From Phaseolus vulgaris (lineage: Eukaryota; Streptophyta; Magnoliopsida; Fabales; Fabaceae), in contig NC_023756.2 of the NCBI RefSeq assembly GCF_000499845.2, positions 30,343,895 through 30,407,894 on the forward strand: DNA of 64,000 nt, read 5' to 3'. Each line of letters starts with the position of its first letter. The stretch's first letter is position 1. The notes beneath the pieces are model-generated. The model saw only the letters and a list, made by a program, of their open reading frames with translations, was not told where the DNA came from and searched no databases. The translations under genes were made by a program, and so were the position numbers. Shown here in pieces: positions 1 to 11,129 of the stretch.

Positions 1-291
1 TCCTGCTTGGTGAACGTAATGTCCACTTCCAGCGAGTGATCTTCAAACATATCCACTGTCATCACCGATCGCGCGTACTTCTTCCTCTGCGATGCGGTGC
101 ATCCACCACCTGAGAAGCCCCCTGCAATGGTGTGGATCTCCCCGTGGATAGGCATCTCGTGCTGCTGGGCTTCTCCACCTGCTGGCTGGGAACTCGACGC
201 TCCCCCCGTCCTTCTGTCCAGCAGATAGTCATTTAGGAACCCGCTCTTAACCAGATCGTCGAGCTGATATCCCAGGGACAAACACGAGTCC
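1..291 (-). pseudogene. Ty3/gypsy gag, C-terminal part (left segment of split element)
   Basis: Read on the minus strand this stretch is one open frame. It starts near 291 with residues TLDSCLSLGYQLDDLVKSGF and runs off the left edge of the window. The block resembles the region after the capsid domain in plant Ty3/gypsy gag proteins, where a conserved QLDDLV(K)SGFL segment precedes the protease. It is the continuation of the gag that stops at 2789: both are on the minus strand, have the same codon style and are higher in GC than their surroundings. Roughly 130 residues expected between the two parts are missing, so the gap is not a clean insertion. The rest of the element would lie left of the window. 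Confidence 0.75.
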
Positions 292-294
292 AAA

Positions 295-1932
295 GTGTTT
301 TTCAAAAATTCTTCTAAGGATAACTACTACCACTCTTCTTGGAAAAATAAAAATAACTCTTTTTCAAATATCCCTTCTAAGGACTCTACTTTCAAACCTA
401 GAGAGTCTAAGCCTTCCACTTCCAATTCTAGGCCTAAATCACCACCTAAATCGTCTAGTAAGAAGTGTTTTAAATGCTTAAGCTATGGACATATTGCTTC
501 TAATTGCCCTTCTAAACGAGCTATGTATATGCATGATGGGGTAGATAGTAGTGAGCATGAGTCCGAATCTTCTAGACATTCCTCACCTTCTAGATCCCCA
601 AGTGAGAGTGAGAGTGAAAACCCACATGAGGGTGACCTATTAGTAATAAGATGCATGCTTGGTCAAGTTTTAAAACCTTTTGATGAAACTCAAAGAGAAA
701 ATATTTTTCATTCAAGGTGTCTTATTAATGATAGAGTATGCTCTTTGATTGTGGATGGGGGGAGTTGTGCGAATGTGGCAAGCACAAGAGTGGTAGACAA
801 ACTTGGATTGCCTACCATCTCTCATGCCAAGCCCTACAAGTTACAGTGGTTGAGTGAGGTGGGTGAGATAGTTGTTAACAAGCAAGTCCTCATTACATTT
901 TCTATTGGTAAATATAAAGATGAGGTCTTGTGTGATGTTGTCCCAATGGAAGCCACACATATTCTTTTAGGTAGGCCATGGCAATTTGATAGAAAAGTTT
1001 TTCATGATGGCTTTACCAACAAAATGTCTTTTCACTTCCATGGACACAAAGTCACTCTTAAGTCTCTCTCTCCAAAGGAAGTACATGAGGACCAAGTTAA
1101 AATGAGAGAAAAAAGAGAGAAAGAAAATGATATAAAAAATTCCAAGAGAAGCCTTCTCATGTCCACACAACAAGTTAAAAGGGTAATAGTTACTCAAAAG
1201 CCTATTTTTTTAGCTATTCCTAGGACTATTGACTGTGAGTCGGCTAAGGATAGTCCCACATGTTTGGACAATTTGGTAAAGGACTATGAAGATGTGATTC
1301 AAGATCCTCCTAAAGGCTTACCACCTCTAAGAGGGATTGAACACCAAATAGACTTAATGCCCAGGGTTTCTTTACCACATCGTCTAGCATATAGGACCAA
1401 TCCCAAAGAAACTCAAAAAGAAAATGAAAAGGAAATTGAAGTACATGATAAACCGAGTCTTAATACCTTCTCAACTCAATCACTTTTGTTGACTCGTGCT
1501 ACGCCTACAAGGTCTTCTTCTTCTTTGTCATTTTCATTACCTAAGGTTCCTACTTCCACACCATATTGGATAAAGAATGTTAAGGATGACTTTTTCATAT
1601 CTCCTATTTTACCAAATAATATCATTCCTAAACAATCTTTTCCAACATGGTCTGTGTATAGACCATCTTTTTCTGAACTCCCCACATTTCAAAGTGATAA
1701 GTCATGTTTGCCCATTTCTTCTTGTCTTCTCTTATATAATAGCAAACTGACTTTGTTTTATGCAGGAGTACTGAATTCGTGGACGAATTCTCTCCAACTC
1801 GGGGAGTATGATGGATATCCACTAGGAGAGGATTTTATTAATGAAGGAAGAGGATTTTCTCCTACACATTTAAAGTTCTTCCTTCTAGTCTTCTCACAAA
1901 TTAAAAGAAGTCAAAGAGAAGATCAAGCCTAA
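295..1932 (+). pseudogene. Ty3/gypsy gag-protease remnant fused to the polyprotein tail
   Basis: A long open frame without a genuine start; the first codon is GTG and the frame is cut on its left by the junction near 292. Counting from 295, a CX2CX4HX4C zinc knuckle (Cys58, Cys61, His66, Cys71) marks the nucleocapsid end of gag. A retroviral-type aspartic protease follows, with active-site-like residues VDGG at 153-156 where most relatives have DSG or DTG. The usual flap region ends in HILLGRPWQ near 222-230. At 340-373 the start of reverse transcriptase appears (GLPPLRGIEHQIDL). Then RT, RNase H and integrase are absent and the frame jumps to a Ser/Thr-rich tail ending in a segment like the polyprotein C terminus (NSWTNSLQLGEYDG). 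It is an internally deleted, 5'-truncated copy that cannot move on its own. Confidence 0.8.
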
Positions 1933-2788
1933 AGATAAAGAAGTCTACAAACTCTCAAATAATAGGCTTCATATTAAATATCTCTCTTTATAGTTTCTTT
2001 TAAATTGAAAATAATATAGAATAATGTTTAGAAAGGTGCTTAGAGGGAAACATGAGACACCTCTTTTGTAAAAGCATCTTTAGGCTTTAGTTCAGCAAAT
2101 TCTAGAAGCTTGGGGAGTGAGCTTAGTAAGGGGGGTGTGATCTTAGGAGTTTTTTGGGTAGCTTAGGGAATAAGCTATGTAAATGACCAGCCCTTACTCC
2201 TATAAAAGGAGGGCTTAGGTCCTTCACAATTCAGATTGGAATTTTATAGTAGAGAGACTATACTCAATTTGGGAGAGAATTTGTGAGTTTTGAGTCCTCC
2301 TCTTCTTTGCCTTATCTTGTGAGCTATGGTGAGCTTCAAGTGGTGGCACTCCATCACTTATCTTGGTTCAAGGTTCCAAGTGGCGTGAATGGCTTCTTCC
2401 AATTCTCAAAATCCAGCAAGCATCTTCTTCTATAAGTGTTCTTCTTCCTTTTCTTCAATTTCCATTTGGTAGCTTAATTTCCTAGTGTTTTCCTTCATTT
2501 TTCTACCGTTTACATTTCTATTTTCAGCTTGGTTTCCATTTATTCTATTTGGTTCAGTAGCTAGCTTTTCAATTCTGTCCAGTTTTTAATTCTTGTTCTT
2601 CATTCCTTGTGTTTGATTCAATTTGACAATACATGGACTTCCATATGAGTCTTGGTTGGTGCTAAGTTTTGGTGAGTTCTTGAATTTAGAACATTGATCC
2701 AATTCTAAAGTAAAGTGCCTTTCAATCCAGCTCAAGTTGCTCCTAAGAATGTCAAGAATCATGTGTTCTTGTAGTTACATTCACATCA
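1867..2788 (+). repeat. 3' UTR and 3' LTR of the inserted plus-strand Ty3 element
   Basis: This non-coding stretch follows the polyprotein tail and ends at the junction with the minus-strand gag. It carries a clear TATA box (tataaaagg, 2201-2209) preceded by a long AG-rich stretch, as expected for U3 and R of an LTR. It shares blocks with two other places in the window. The segment around 1872 (gttcttccttctagt) matches 10402 onward. The block about 2310-2395 (cttatcttg, caagtggtggc, ccaagtggc) matches 10745-10850 and the reverse complement of about 29570-29690. The exact LTR start is not resolved; the right end is CA at 2784 or 2788. Confidence 0.6.
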
Positions 2789-3508
2789 CGGCTGCACGCC
2801 CTTCTTGAAGGCATAGACCAGCATTTCTTCATCCTTGGTCGGCGATCTGACCATCTGCGCTCCAAAGCGATTCAGATAATCCCTGAGGGACTCCCCATGG
2901 TACTGCCTTATATCAAACAGATCACAAGACACCCTGGGCGGTGCCTTATTCACGATGTACTGCTCGACAAAAATCTTCGAGAACTGTTGAAAATTGGTTA
3001 TGTGGCCGTTAGGCAGGCTCACAAACCACTCCATTGCCGTTCCCTGGAGCGTACTCACGAACATCTTGCAGTAGACGGCGTCTGACCCTCCCGACAGCAT
3101 CATCTGCGTATGGAACGTGGTCAGATGAGCCTCTGGATCCTCCACGCCGGTAAAGACAGCCTTAACCGGAACCACGCTCGTGGGAATAGGCGTGTCGGTA
3201 ATCGCCTGAACAAAAGGCATAGGGAAAACACGAGGTGGCGTCGACGGCGCCACCTCTTCAGCAGAAGAACGCCCTTGCTGCTCCTGAAGAGCTTGACGCA
3301 GCTCCTCAGTCACCTTGCTGAGCTCCTCGTTCCTGGCGCGAGAGGCGACCAGGTCCTCATGCATTCTCGCCTGCTCTACGCGTGAGGCTTCCACAGTTGC
3401 CTGCAACGAACGCATCATTTCTGCCATCTGCGCCATGGTCATGGCAGCGTCGCCTTCAGCAGCGACAGGCGCCACGGGGCTTGAACGATTGCTTCTCATT
3501 TTTCTCAT
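2789..3508 (-). pseudogene. Ty3/gypsy gag, N-terminal 240 residues (right segment of split element)
   Basis: The start is taken at the ATG complementary to 3506-3508 (MRKMRSNRSS), because upstream codons are leader sequence. Residues 30-80 form a polar, Glu/Arg-rich coiled coil. Residues 115-235 are a retrotransposon gag capsid domain, with FTGVEDPEAHLTTF, MEWFVSLPNGHI and YLNRFGAQM as the recognisable blocks. The frame is cut after YAFKKGVQP at 2789, where the plus-strand LTR begins, and gag resumes only at 291 after a gap of about 130 residues. The frame is open and shows no internal stop, so the insertion and deletion, not slow decay, broke it. Confidence 0.8.
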
Positions 3509-3895
3509 GAACTTCAGCGAATCACAGGATGCAGCGAACGACACTTCAACTACGATCGAATCAGCGATCAATCGGAGAAAACAGTGCGAAACTGCGCAAG
3601 AAAACTCAAGAACACCGTCAACCTTCAAAGAAAACCACAACCTCACTAGAAACCACCGCTTCCCCACGGACAACCAAACGAGCGAAAGAACTCGAACTTC
3701 CACCAAACAAATTACGCGCAAACAGCAGGAAACCTCACTCCACCGATCGAAAACCCAAACGAACGGTATAAAACGCGAATTCACCGAACGAAACTCAAGC
3801 AAACAGCGAGCGATGGTTGCACCAGCACACAACCACACAAAAAAACTTCGAAAACCTCCAAGAACTCACGCTGTGGATGGGAGCAAGTTTTACAC
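3509..3895 (-). other. Untranslated leader of the minus-strand Ty3 element
   Basis: Sequence between primer-binding site and gag start, purine-rich on the minus strand's opposite (many aaac/ccaaac blocks on the plus strand). Open frames here on both strands are incidental. No structural element beyond its position was recognised. Confidence 0.5.
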
Positions 3896-3913
3896 GGCCC
3901 CACGGTGGGCGCC
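3896..3913 (-). other. Primer-binding site of the minus-strand Ty3 element
   Basis: Immediately next to the LTR end, the minus strand reads GGCGCCCACCGTGGGGCC. This is the form often seen right after the 5' LTR in legume Ty3/gypsy elements. Its position directly after the terminal ATCATCA of the LTR supports the call; the matching tRNA was not determined. Confidence 0.6.
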
Positions 3914-4712
3914 TGATGATCCTGCCTGTTGACCGGAACGCTGGAAACTGCCTCGTCAAAGGATCGACGTGCGCACCGCTTCTCACCTCCGTTCCTCTCC
4001 GAGATCCACCTCAAGAACCTGCAAAGAAACAGAGCGGCGCCGCTGCGGCCGATCGCACTCCAATGCTCAAGTCAGTGACCGAATCACCAAATACTAAGAG
4101 AACAAGAACCGTGCAAATCCTCTCTCACAGTCAGCTCTATAACTCGCAAGCGTAAAGAGTATGAACTGAACGTGCGTACCTCAGAAAGTTTGTTGAGAAC
4201 TCTTATATACCTGGTTATTTTCTCTCTCCTGGCAGTTACAGACCTGGACACGTGGCTCGCATCCAATCGTACACGTGCCATCATCTGGAGCCTCCTTGAC
4301 TTGGCGCTGCTTCTACTCTCATTTTGGCTAAGTTACTTATGCATGGTACTGCCCAGTGCATAGTTAACTTGGGAGTGCGATCTCTACTGGAACTGGCGAG
4401 TTAGGGGCCTTCATACACCTTCCCTGTGGTCTCGTCGGCCGCCTTCATAATCTGCTTCTCCTTCATCTTTGGCGATGTGCTTGCTCTGGCGATTTCCAAT
4501 GATTAGGTCGCCTGGGTTCACATCTGGCGACTTCATACTTAACCTGGTGATCGCCTATTCTGATATGCTGGAGATCGGAACACGCCAACTTAATAACTGG
4601 CGGCTTCACGAGCCCCCCGACTTCCTTCCCTTCTGCCAGCCTGGCGCCTTGCCAACACGCCTATACTGTAGCAGGATGCCACGTCATCACTCCCGACTAC
4701 CAGGGCGGTACA
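3914..4712 (-). repeat. 5' LTR of the minus-strand Ty3 element
   Basis: On the minus strand the LTR begins TGTACCGCCC (4712) and ends ATCATCA (3914), about 799 bp, with the TG...CA termini of LTR elements. A TATA-box-like tatataag lies at 4209-4202 on the minus strand. The GC-rich block near 4030-4080 matches a block at 13995-14050 in another LTR of the window, so the two are related subfamilies. The right flank (4713 on) is the 3' UTR of a Ty1/copia element, so this element inserted there. The target duplication cannot be verified because the other end is outside the window. Confidence 0.75.
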
Positions 4713-5038
4713 TATCCCTTTCTTCATTCTATTTGTGAAGACAAATATGGGGAGAAGGTGTTGGTTTAAGTGTTGTGTATGCTGCAACTACAAAACTCTG
4801 ATTTAAAGTTTTAAAAATTGTTTATGCTGCTGCCTGCTGCTACACTCACTAGTTTGACACTGTTTTTGGCTGGTTTTTCTGCTCTTTTGATAATGCAAAA
4901 AACTGGTTTGTATGCCTTGGTAACCTGCTGTAATATATGCTCTATGTTTGCATAGTTTCTGTTTTGCAGGTGCTGGTTCAGATTCAAACAAATCAACACA
5001 AACAACCAGGGATTTGTCTTCATCAAATAGGGGGAGAT
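4713..5038 (+). mobile_element. 3' UTR and polypurine tract of SIRE-like Ty1/copia element A
   Basis: The stretch ctatttgtgaagacaaatat near 4730 matches the region after the pol stop in element B (41469 on) and a region in element C (52459 on). It continues to catcaaataggggg and gagat, a polypurine tract at about 5026-5038 identical in form to those of B and C. The coding part of this element would lie to the left of the Ty3 insertion and outside the window. Confidence 0.7.
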
Positions 5039-6111
5039 TGTTGATCAAGGATGATCTTGAAGCTTTGATGTCTCTAAATCCATGGTGTTTGATGGAAGGC
5101 TGAAGTTACTGCTTCTGGCTAGATTAATGTGTAATCCACTATTTGTTTGAATCTAAAACAGTTTGGAATCAAAACCTTTTTGAAAAAGTTTGTTCTATAA
5201 AGAAGTGGAAAAACAACAAGTTGTTTTATCGTTTCAATCGGTTGTTTGACACTTAGTGGTTTTTGAAAAGGATTTGAAACTATTTGACTTGGTTGACTTT
5301 GCTGTCAAACCAATTCAATCGTTTGTTTCGTGAATTCAACCAATTGTTTGTTGAAAATCCATAACAAAATTTCTGTTATGTTTGCCAATCAGCTTTAAAT
5401 ATTTTCTAACTGAATAGGCTCCTGCTTTAAATGTTTTTAACAAATTTTGGAGTATTTAAAGAGGTTGTTATACACTCTTAAAGATTGATACAATTTTGAG
5501 ACATTTTGTGAAATTGTGAAAACGAATTTGAGTTTTCAAGATTTGCATTCAAGCTTTTGGGTTTTCTCAAAGAAGTGGAATAGGATTGCTGTAATCTTTT
5601 GATTTGATCTTCATCATGTGTAATCTTTTCTGTGTCTCTTATATTTCTGAATACTGGTGTGTAAGTGCAGAATTAGAGGGTGTTATGATTTTTGTGGTGT
5701 TTGTGTGCCAAAGGAAGTGTGTGACTTGAGGTGTTCAAGGTAACTTCTTTGGTTGTGTGTTTGTAATATGGATTTTGATTGCATAGTAGATACCCAATGG
5801 TTTCTGGGGACTGGATGTAGCTCTTGGGATAAGAGTGAACCAGTATAAATTGCTTGTGTGCTTTTCTCTTACCCTGAACTCATTTAAATTCTGCTTTTAA
5901 GTTGTTTTTAACTCTGCTGATAAAAACAACCGGTTGAATCGCAAAAACAACCAGTTGATTTTCTGATAATCAACTTAAACAACTTTGTTTGATTGCTTTC
6001 TGGATTTCTATATTTGTGATTCTCCATTGAACTCTGTTTTACCTTCAAAGTTTGCAAAAATCTTTCATAAACAATTCACCCCCCTCTTGTTTAAGGCCAT
6101 ATATTCTAACA
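5039..6111 (+). repeat. 3' LTR of SIRE-like Ty1/copia element A
   Basis: Begins TGTTGATCAAGG right after the polypurine tract and ends TATATTCTAACA, as the LTRs of elements B and C do, about 1073 bp. It is the most diverged of the five SIRE-like LTRs here. It holds three 21-bp-spaced dyad pairs (5211-5247, 5313-5349, 5924-5960) at the same relative places as in B and C. The block ggtttctggggactggatgtagctc near 5798-5822 aligns with ggtttctgagaagactggatg in B and C. Confidence 0.75.
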
Positions 6112-7914
6112 ACACTAAGCAAACACATACCTTTGTGTAGCATCATGATACACGTTTAAAGCAATTATAACGATTTAAGACACATAAAAGGAAAAATGCA
6201 TTAGTCAGAGAACAAAAAGTTTACATTTTTGTTCTTATGTTTTATCCATGGTCATGCTTTTAGTTGTGCCAGACACCAAACATCTTCCATGTCAGCCTTC
6301 CCTTACCTAAAGATTATGTTATTCCTATTTTTCCATATTTCCCTAACTATTGTTGACTATAACCCCTTCTAAAATGCATTCTGCTTTACATTTAGGAACA
6401 CACTATATAAGTGATTGTAGCTTTGTATTATCTGATTATGATATACCGATGTTAAATTTACCCACTTATGACACATACTCCACACCAAGCTTATTAATTT
6501 GCAGTTTAGGAGATAATGAATTATAGGAATAAAAAAGAGTTTGAAGATATAAAATAATATTTCCCTCTCCATATTCATGCTACTACACATATGTTTTACA
6601 AGGAAAAAAAAGAAGAAAGGAGAATAAAATAAATGAAAAAAACAATGAAGTAAGAAATGACAATGACCTAAATATCATGTCTTATGTACAATGATCATGC
6701 ATCTCCTTAACTTAAGTGTGTTATTATTCCTTTTTCATTCTTTTAGAAAACACATTTTTCATTATTAGATACAAGATATTGATTAATATTGTTGAAGTTT
6801 ATGAGTTCTTGATGGATTTTTTTTGGAGAGTAGCTAATGTTTAGGAATATGTAGCTTCAATTGGGTGACAAAGTGTTTAAAAAATTATATTATATATGTA
6901 AAATATTAAAACTAATTTATTAAATAATAACAAATTATTTTTTATGTTGTGTTGTTCTAAAAAATGCAAATAGACAATATTATTGTAATTTTAAATTATA
7001 TTATATGTGTAAATATTAAAGTTTATTTATTAAAAATTTAAAAAAAATTGTTTGAAGAATGGTAATATATAATAACAATATTGTAATTTAAAAAAATTGT
7101 GCCAACCTATTTTTAGTTAGGTACTACAGACATAATGGATCAAAATGAGATAAATTAGTCTATTTTATCATCTTAAGCTTAATGTTAAGAATACATAGTT
7201 TGGGACTTGAAAGGTTTTAGAGTTTGCATACCTACAATTTCATAATCATATTAATAGTATGCCTTAAGTCCAAATTTAACATTCTAAGAACAAGTTTAAC
7301 AAAAATATTAGTTTGATACCTAAAGTAATCACTCTACGTGTGGAGTTCAAAAGTCTCAAAAAATCATTTGGCATACTCACACTAAGTGTTACTTGTGTAT
7401 TCTAAATGTTAGACATCTAGAAAGGTGCCTAAAACCTATGTATAATAGGACTTATGTTAACTATGTTAGTGATATAAACAAACCCTCTGTAATGTTTAGG
7501 TGCTGAATGACATACACTCACAATAAGAACAATAATTTTAAAAAGTATTCTTAATGCCTTGAGTTAAAGATCTAAGTGTGGCTTAAATTGCTTTAAGCAT
7601 ATATCTCCCATCAAGTTTTGTCATTAAGTGCATGCTTTCTAAGTTAAAATTCATGTCCTTATAGAGAAGGAACATGATCATAGTGTTAAACCCTTTAGAG
7701 TAAGAGTTAATAGGAAGTCCATGTCATAAACCAAAGAAGTGACAACACGAAATAAGGAAGAGAATCCAAGATATGTCAACTAAAATTGTTAAATAATCAT
7801 GTTCAGTAAATGAACGAGAAAAAAATACAAAATTGTCAATAAAACCCATTAACCTAAAAACAAATTCATAATACTTAAACAAATCTATTGAAAATAGACT
7901 AGCATCCCACAAAT
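6112..7914. other. AT-rich spacer without recognised genes
   Basis: About 1.8 kb of AT-rich sequence. Only short incidental open frames occur; no domain, RNA gene or repeat structure was recognised. Confidence 0.5.
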
Positions 7915-8334
7915 TTACGACCTTGGCTTCTCCTTGAAAAGAGCTAAAAGAGACACATCGAAGACCTTTACAACCCTAAACCTGACACTAGGAATATCAC
8001 CCATAGCATGGCCCTTTTGTCCAAATCCAACAATCAAAACTTCATCATCCTCTTCAATGTAGTTCAAGCAACCATCATTTGGGAAAAAAGAAGCAATCTT
8101 CTTCCCATTTTTGATGAGTTGAACCCTGTCACACTTTCAAATAGCACAATTGGGTTGGTTAGCCTCAATACCTATCTTCTCGATAACAATTCCCTTTCCA
8201 TGGGAAGAGCCAACAAAAGGTTTCTTCCATTCATTCCCAAGATGGGATTTCTTGTATGACTTATTAGCCCACCTTTGCCTCCTGCGATAGGACTTGAGCT
8301 TGTGAGAAACTCCCATTCCACGTGTCTTCCCCAC
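7915..8334 (-). pseudogene. RPS23: Processed pseudogene of 40S ribosomal protein S23 (uS12)
   Basis: Translated on the minus strand, the whole 139-codon stretch matches cytosolic ribosomal protein S23, the decoding-centre protein of the small subunit (normally 142 residues). Recognisable blocks in order are [77 protein letters not shown] and ALFKEKPRS before a TAA stop. There is no intron, so it is a retrocopy. Two changes kill it: the start codon is GTG where ATG is expected (complement of 8332-8334), and the Arg codon after QPNCAI is now TGA (about 8130). The C terminus also lacks three residues (KEKPRS instead of KEKKEKPRS). Confidence 0.9.
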
Positions 8335-8476
8335 GACTTCGTTCTTTAGTGCACAACTTCGGACTTATGACTTATTAGCCCACCTTTGCCTCTTGCGATA
8401 GGACTTGAGCTTGTGAGAAACTCCCATTCCACGTGTCTTCCCCACGACTTCGTTCTTCGGTGCACAACTTCGAAGG
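8255..8476 (-). repeat. RPS23: Tandem duplication of the S23 pseudogene 5' end (period 111 bp)
   Basis: Positions 8255-8365 and 8366-8476 are two near-identical 111-bp copies. Each holds the first 27 or so codons of the S23 pseudogene plus some 5' flank. Both share the GTG in place of ATG, so start loss came before the duplication. A few differences (cctgcg/cttgcg, tttagtg/ttcggtg) show it is not brand new. Confidence 0.9.
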
Positions 8477-9650
8477 ATGATAAGAAACCACAACCAAAAA
8501 ACCTAAGTAAGATTTAATATTTAAGCCTTAAGATTTCAATGATTTATAAGGTGTGTATTTGTACCTCATGCTCTTTCATCAATGTATGTTCTAATTACCT
8601 TGCTTTTTTTATCAACAAATAAGAAAATACCATTAAAATCTCTAAGTAATGAGACAATAGTCTTATACACGACATTCACCTTACATGGTTAACCACGACA
8701 TTCACCCACATTTCATACACTAACTACAAATTTTTTTCCTAAAGCTAAAACTAAAGCACTGTTAGCAATCCTGGAATGGGTCCCAGGCCAGCACCTTCAA
8801 TTCTATTTGGCGTTTTGCATCATTCTTAACATTCTAATCTCCAATTCTTGTTAGCTGTAACAAACAATCTTATTTTGGCACACTGCACATCACTGCACTT
8901 TTATTATGTAGAATCCACAAATAGTTTACCTTGGTAACTTTAGTAACAACTTTGTTATTCAATTATCCATCTCTCACTTCCCTTTTATCTCCCAATAGAA
9001 ACTTTGTTATTCAATTATCCATCTCTCACTTCCCTTTTATCTCCCAATAGAAACTTGCTTGTGCCTTTGCATATCAACCACATCACTTAAGTTGTTCAGT
9101 AACCTTGTATATGCATAATTGTTTAAGAATCTAGACAACTCATAACATCAGCACCAAGGAAAACAGTACTACAATTACCTACATTCACTCATCAAAAATC
9201 CTATAACCAATTCAACAATATCCTTTCTTCTCACACTCTTGATCTGTTTGAAAAAAGGTTTTCATGCATGACTTATCAGACTATGATGGATGTTTTAGCC
9301 ATGTGATTCCCTAGTTAGATAAGAGAAAGTCATCTTCACTTGATAATTTCGTGGCATAAATATCATATCATATCCAGTGCAACAACTTTCTCCACCTCAA
9401 ACAATAAGTTATTCATCTCTCTACAAAAACCTTCACTTGACACCGATGAAGAAATCTTCACTACCAATCTTCCCTTTAATTTACGAGTCCTTGATAAATA
9501 AAAACCTAAAATACTACATTTTCCTCCTACAAAGATAAAATAATTGCACCTATTATGAGATATGCACTCCAATCACATGTCAATTCCACTACAACCAACC
9601 TCCAGCTTTATATTATTTTCATCAATGAAGCTCTTCTTTTTTGTTGTTAA
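8477..9650. other. Spacer without recognised genes
   Basis: AT-rich sequence with a 52-bp tandem duplication inside it (listed separately). The short open frames have no recognisable domains. Confidence 0.5.
8949..9052. repeat. 52-bp tandem duplication
   Basis: actttgttattcaattatcc and the following bases to cccaatagaa occur twice head to tail (8949-9000 and 9001-9052) with no visible difference, so the duplication is recent or an assembly artefact. Confidence 0.9.
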
Positions 9651-9879
9651 CCCCTTCATAGATTTTTCACAAGTTGGCCTTTGCTCCAGAGTCTTAACAG
9701 AAATATCAAAATGCAAATTATAAAAAAAATGGTCTCTCTTTATCTTTTATTGAAGGAGCATGAGGATATGGTAAATCTTTTAAAGCAACACATCTCTTCT
9801 TATTTTCACTATTTTTTTTCTCTTTTTTCTTTTTCCTCCTCAATCTTATTTTTTCCTCTCTCCATCTCATCTCTCTTTC

Positions 9880-10290
9880 TCAGTCTCATATTTTCTTTCT
9901 TTTTCAGCAACTAATTTATCACCATCCCATTCTCCTGGTATTTTACCACTTTCAATGGTAATTATATTACACTGTTCCTTTGGGTTGGTATGTGTGTTGG
10001 TTGAAAACTAACCACCCAATCTCTCTACTAATTGTTTGGCAATATGTTCCAACTGCGTTTCTAAATTTCTGATTGCCGACATATTATTCTCTTGATTGAC
10101 CAGAGTAGCTTTCATGAATTTTTCCAAGGTATCTTCAAATTTATTCAGCCTTCTAGGAATTGAAGGGTATATGGGTTGTTGTTATTAGTGGAAGAACCTT
10201 GCTTGTTGGATGGACCACTATTTTGTTTCCACACAATTTTGATTTTGATTGTGATGCAAACCACCTCGACAAGCAAATGACTAAGGATAC
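9880..10290 (-). pseudogene. Athila-like Ty3 gag, C-terminal remnant
   Basis: On the minus strand the segment encodes, with stops, blocks characteristic of Athila-type gag: QQPIYPSIPRRLNKFEDTLE, KFMKATLVNQENNMSAIRNL, ETQLEHIAKQLVERLGG and then NTHTNPKEQCNI. The last matches the usual NPKEECKA segment that closes this gag. It continues the gag remnant at 11130-12135; the two are separated by a plus-strand LTR-containing insertion. Confidence 0.65.
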
Positions 10291-11115
10291 AACAAACACT
10301 TCACAATTAGGTCAGTCATCTCAGCATACAAGACCAGACCCCACCAAACCTCAAGAGAGCCTCAGCAGAAGAAGAACCAAACATAAACCAGATTATTAGA
10401 TGTTCTTCCTTCTAGTTCTTTCACAAAACAAGTTTTATGTAAATAAACTGGGCTCACTTTGGGGGTCTAAATAGAATAATAAGCTAGAATAGGGTATGCC
10501 TATAAATTAAGGCTTGTGCCAAACCCATTTTCTTTTCATGAGCACTTAGGTTTAGGTCTTTGTAACCCTAATTTCTAGTAGCAAGGCATAGGGGGCAACC
10601 ATAGCCGCCCTCACTTTCCTTCCCTTTCTACCCCTCTCTGATCTTGCTCTCCAAGTCATTTCTTCCTATATAAAGAAAGCATTGGTTCATGTATTGACAC
10701 ATTCAATTTTGAATGTAAAGAAACTTTGTCAGTGTATTATCTTGAGTCTCCTATTATCCTTGGGTCTTATCTTGAGTGCTTTTCACTTCAAGTGGAGGCT
10801 CTACATCACTCATCTCGGAGTATCCCATCATCCAAGTGGCATGACAACCTCTCATATTCATAAGCTTTCTTCATCTCTTCACCTTTTTCGTTCCTTTTCT
10901 TTGCGTCAGTTTTCTCCATTCTCTATGTCATTGTATTTTTTTTTTCTTATGTGCTTCATTTCCACCCATCATCATCTAAATCACCATATAATTGTGTTTT
11001 CTCTTTGGCCTCTAGAAGTGAACCTTCACATTTACTTAACCACTTGGTTAAGTTCGTATGCAGTGGGAATCTTCTTTGGTTTTCTCACCATAATTGTTAA
11101 TCCAAAAATCATAAA
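10290..11115 (+). mobile_element. 3' end and LTR of a plus-strand Ty3 element inserted in the Athila gag
   Basis: The plus strand here matches the 3' region and LTR of the element at 1867-2788: gttcttccttctag (10402), cttatcttgagtg (10769), caagtggaggctctacatca and catccaagtggcatgac. Its middle (10440-10590, ggcttgtgccaaacccattttc, catgagcacttaggttt) matches the reverse complement of 29800-29900. A TATA-like tataaatta lies at about 10501. The segment is bounded by Athila gag on both sides. Borders are approximate and no target duplication was identified. Confidence 0.6.
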
Positions 11116-11129
11116 CAAAGAGTGACCTA

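Noticed and set aside
3110..4155. Several plus-strand frames of 80-205 codons opposite the Ty3 gag and leader
   Set aside because: High GC makes long chance frames; they are antisense to gag, leader and LTR and have no domain.
5004..5025. acaaacaaccagggatttgt as another dyad copy
   Set aside because: It aligns with the shared 3' UTR block before the polypurine tract in elements B and C, where no dyad exists, so the resemblance is chance.
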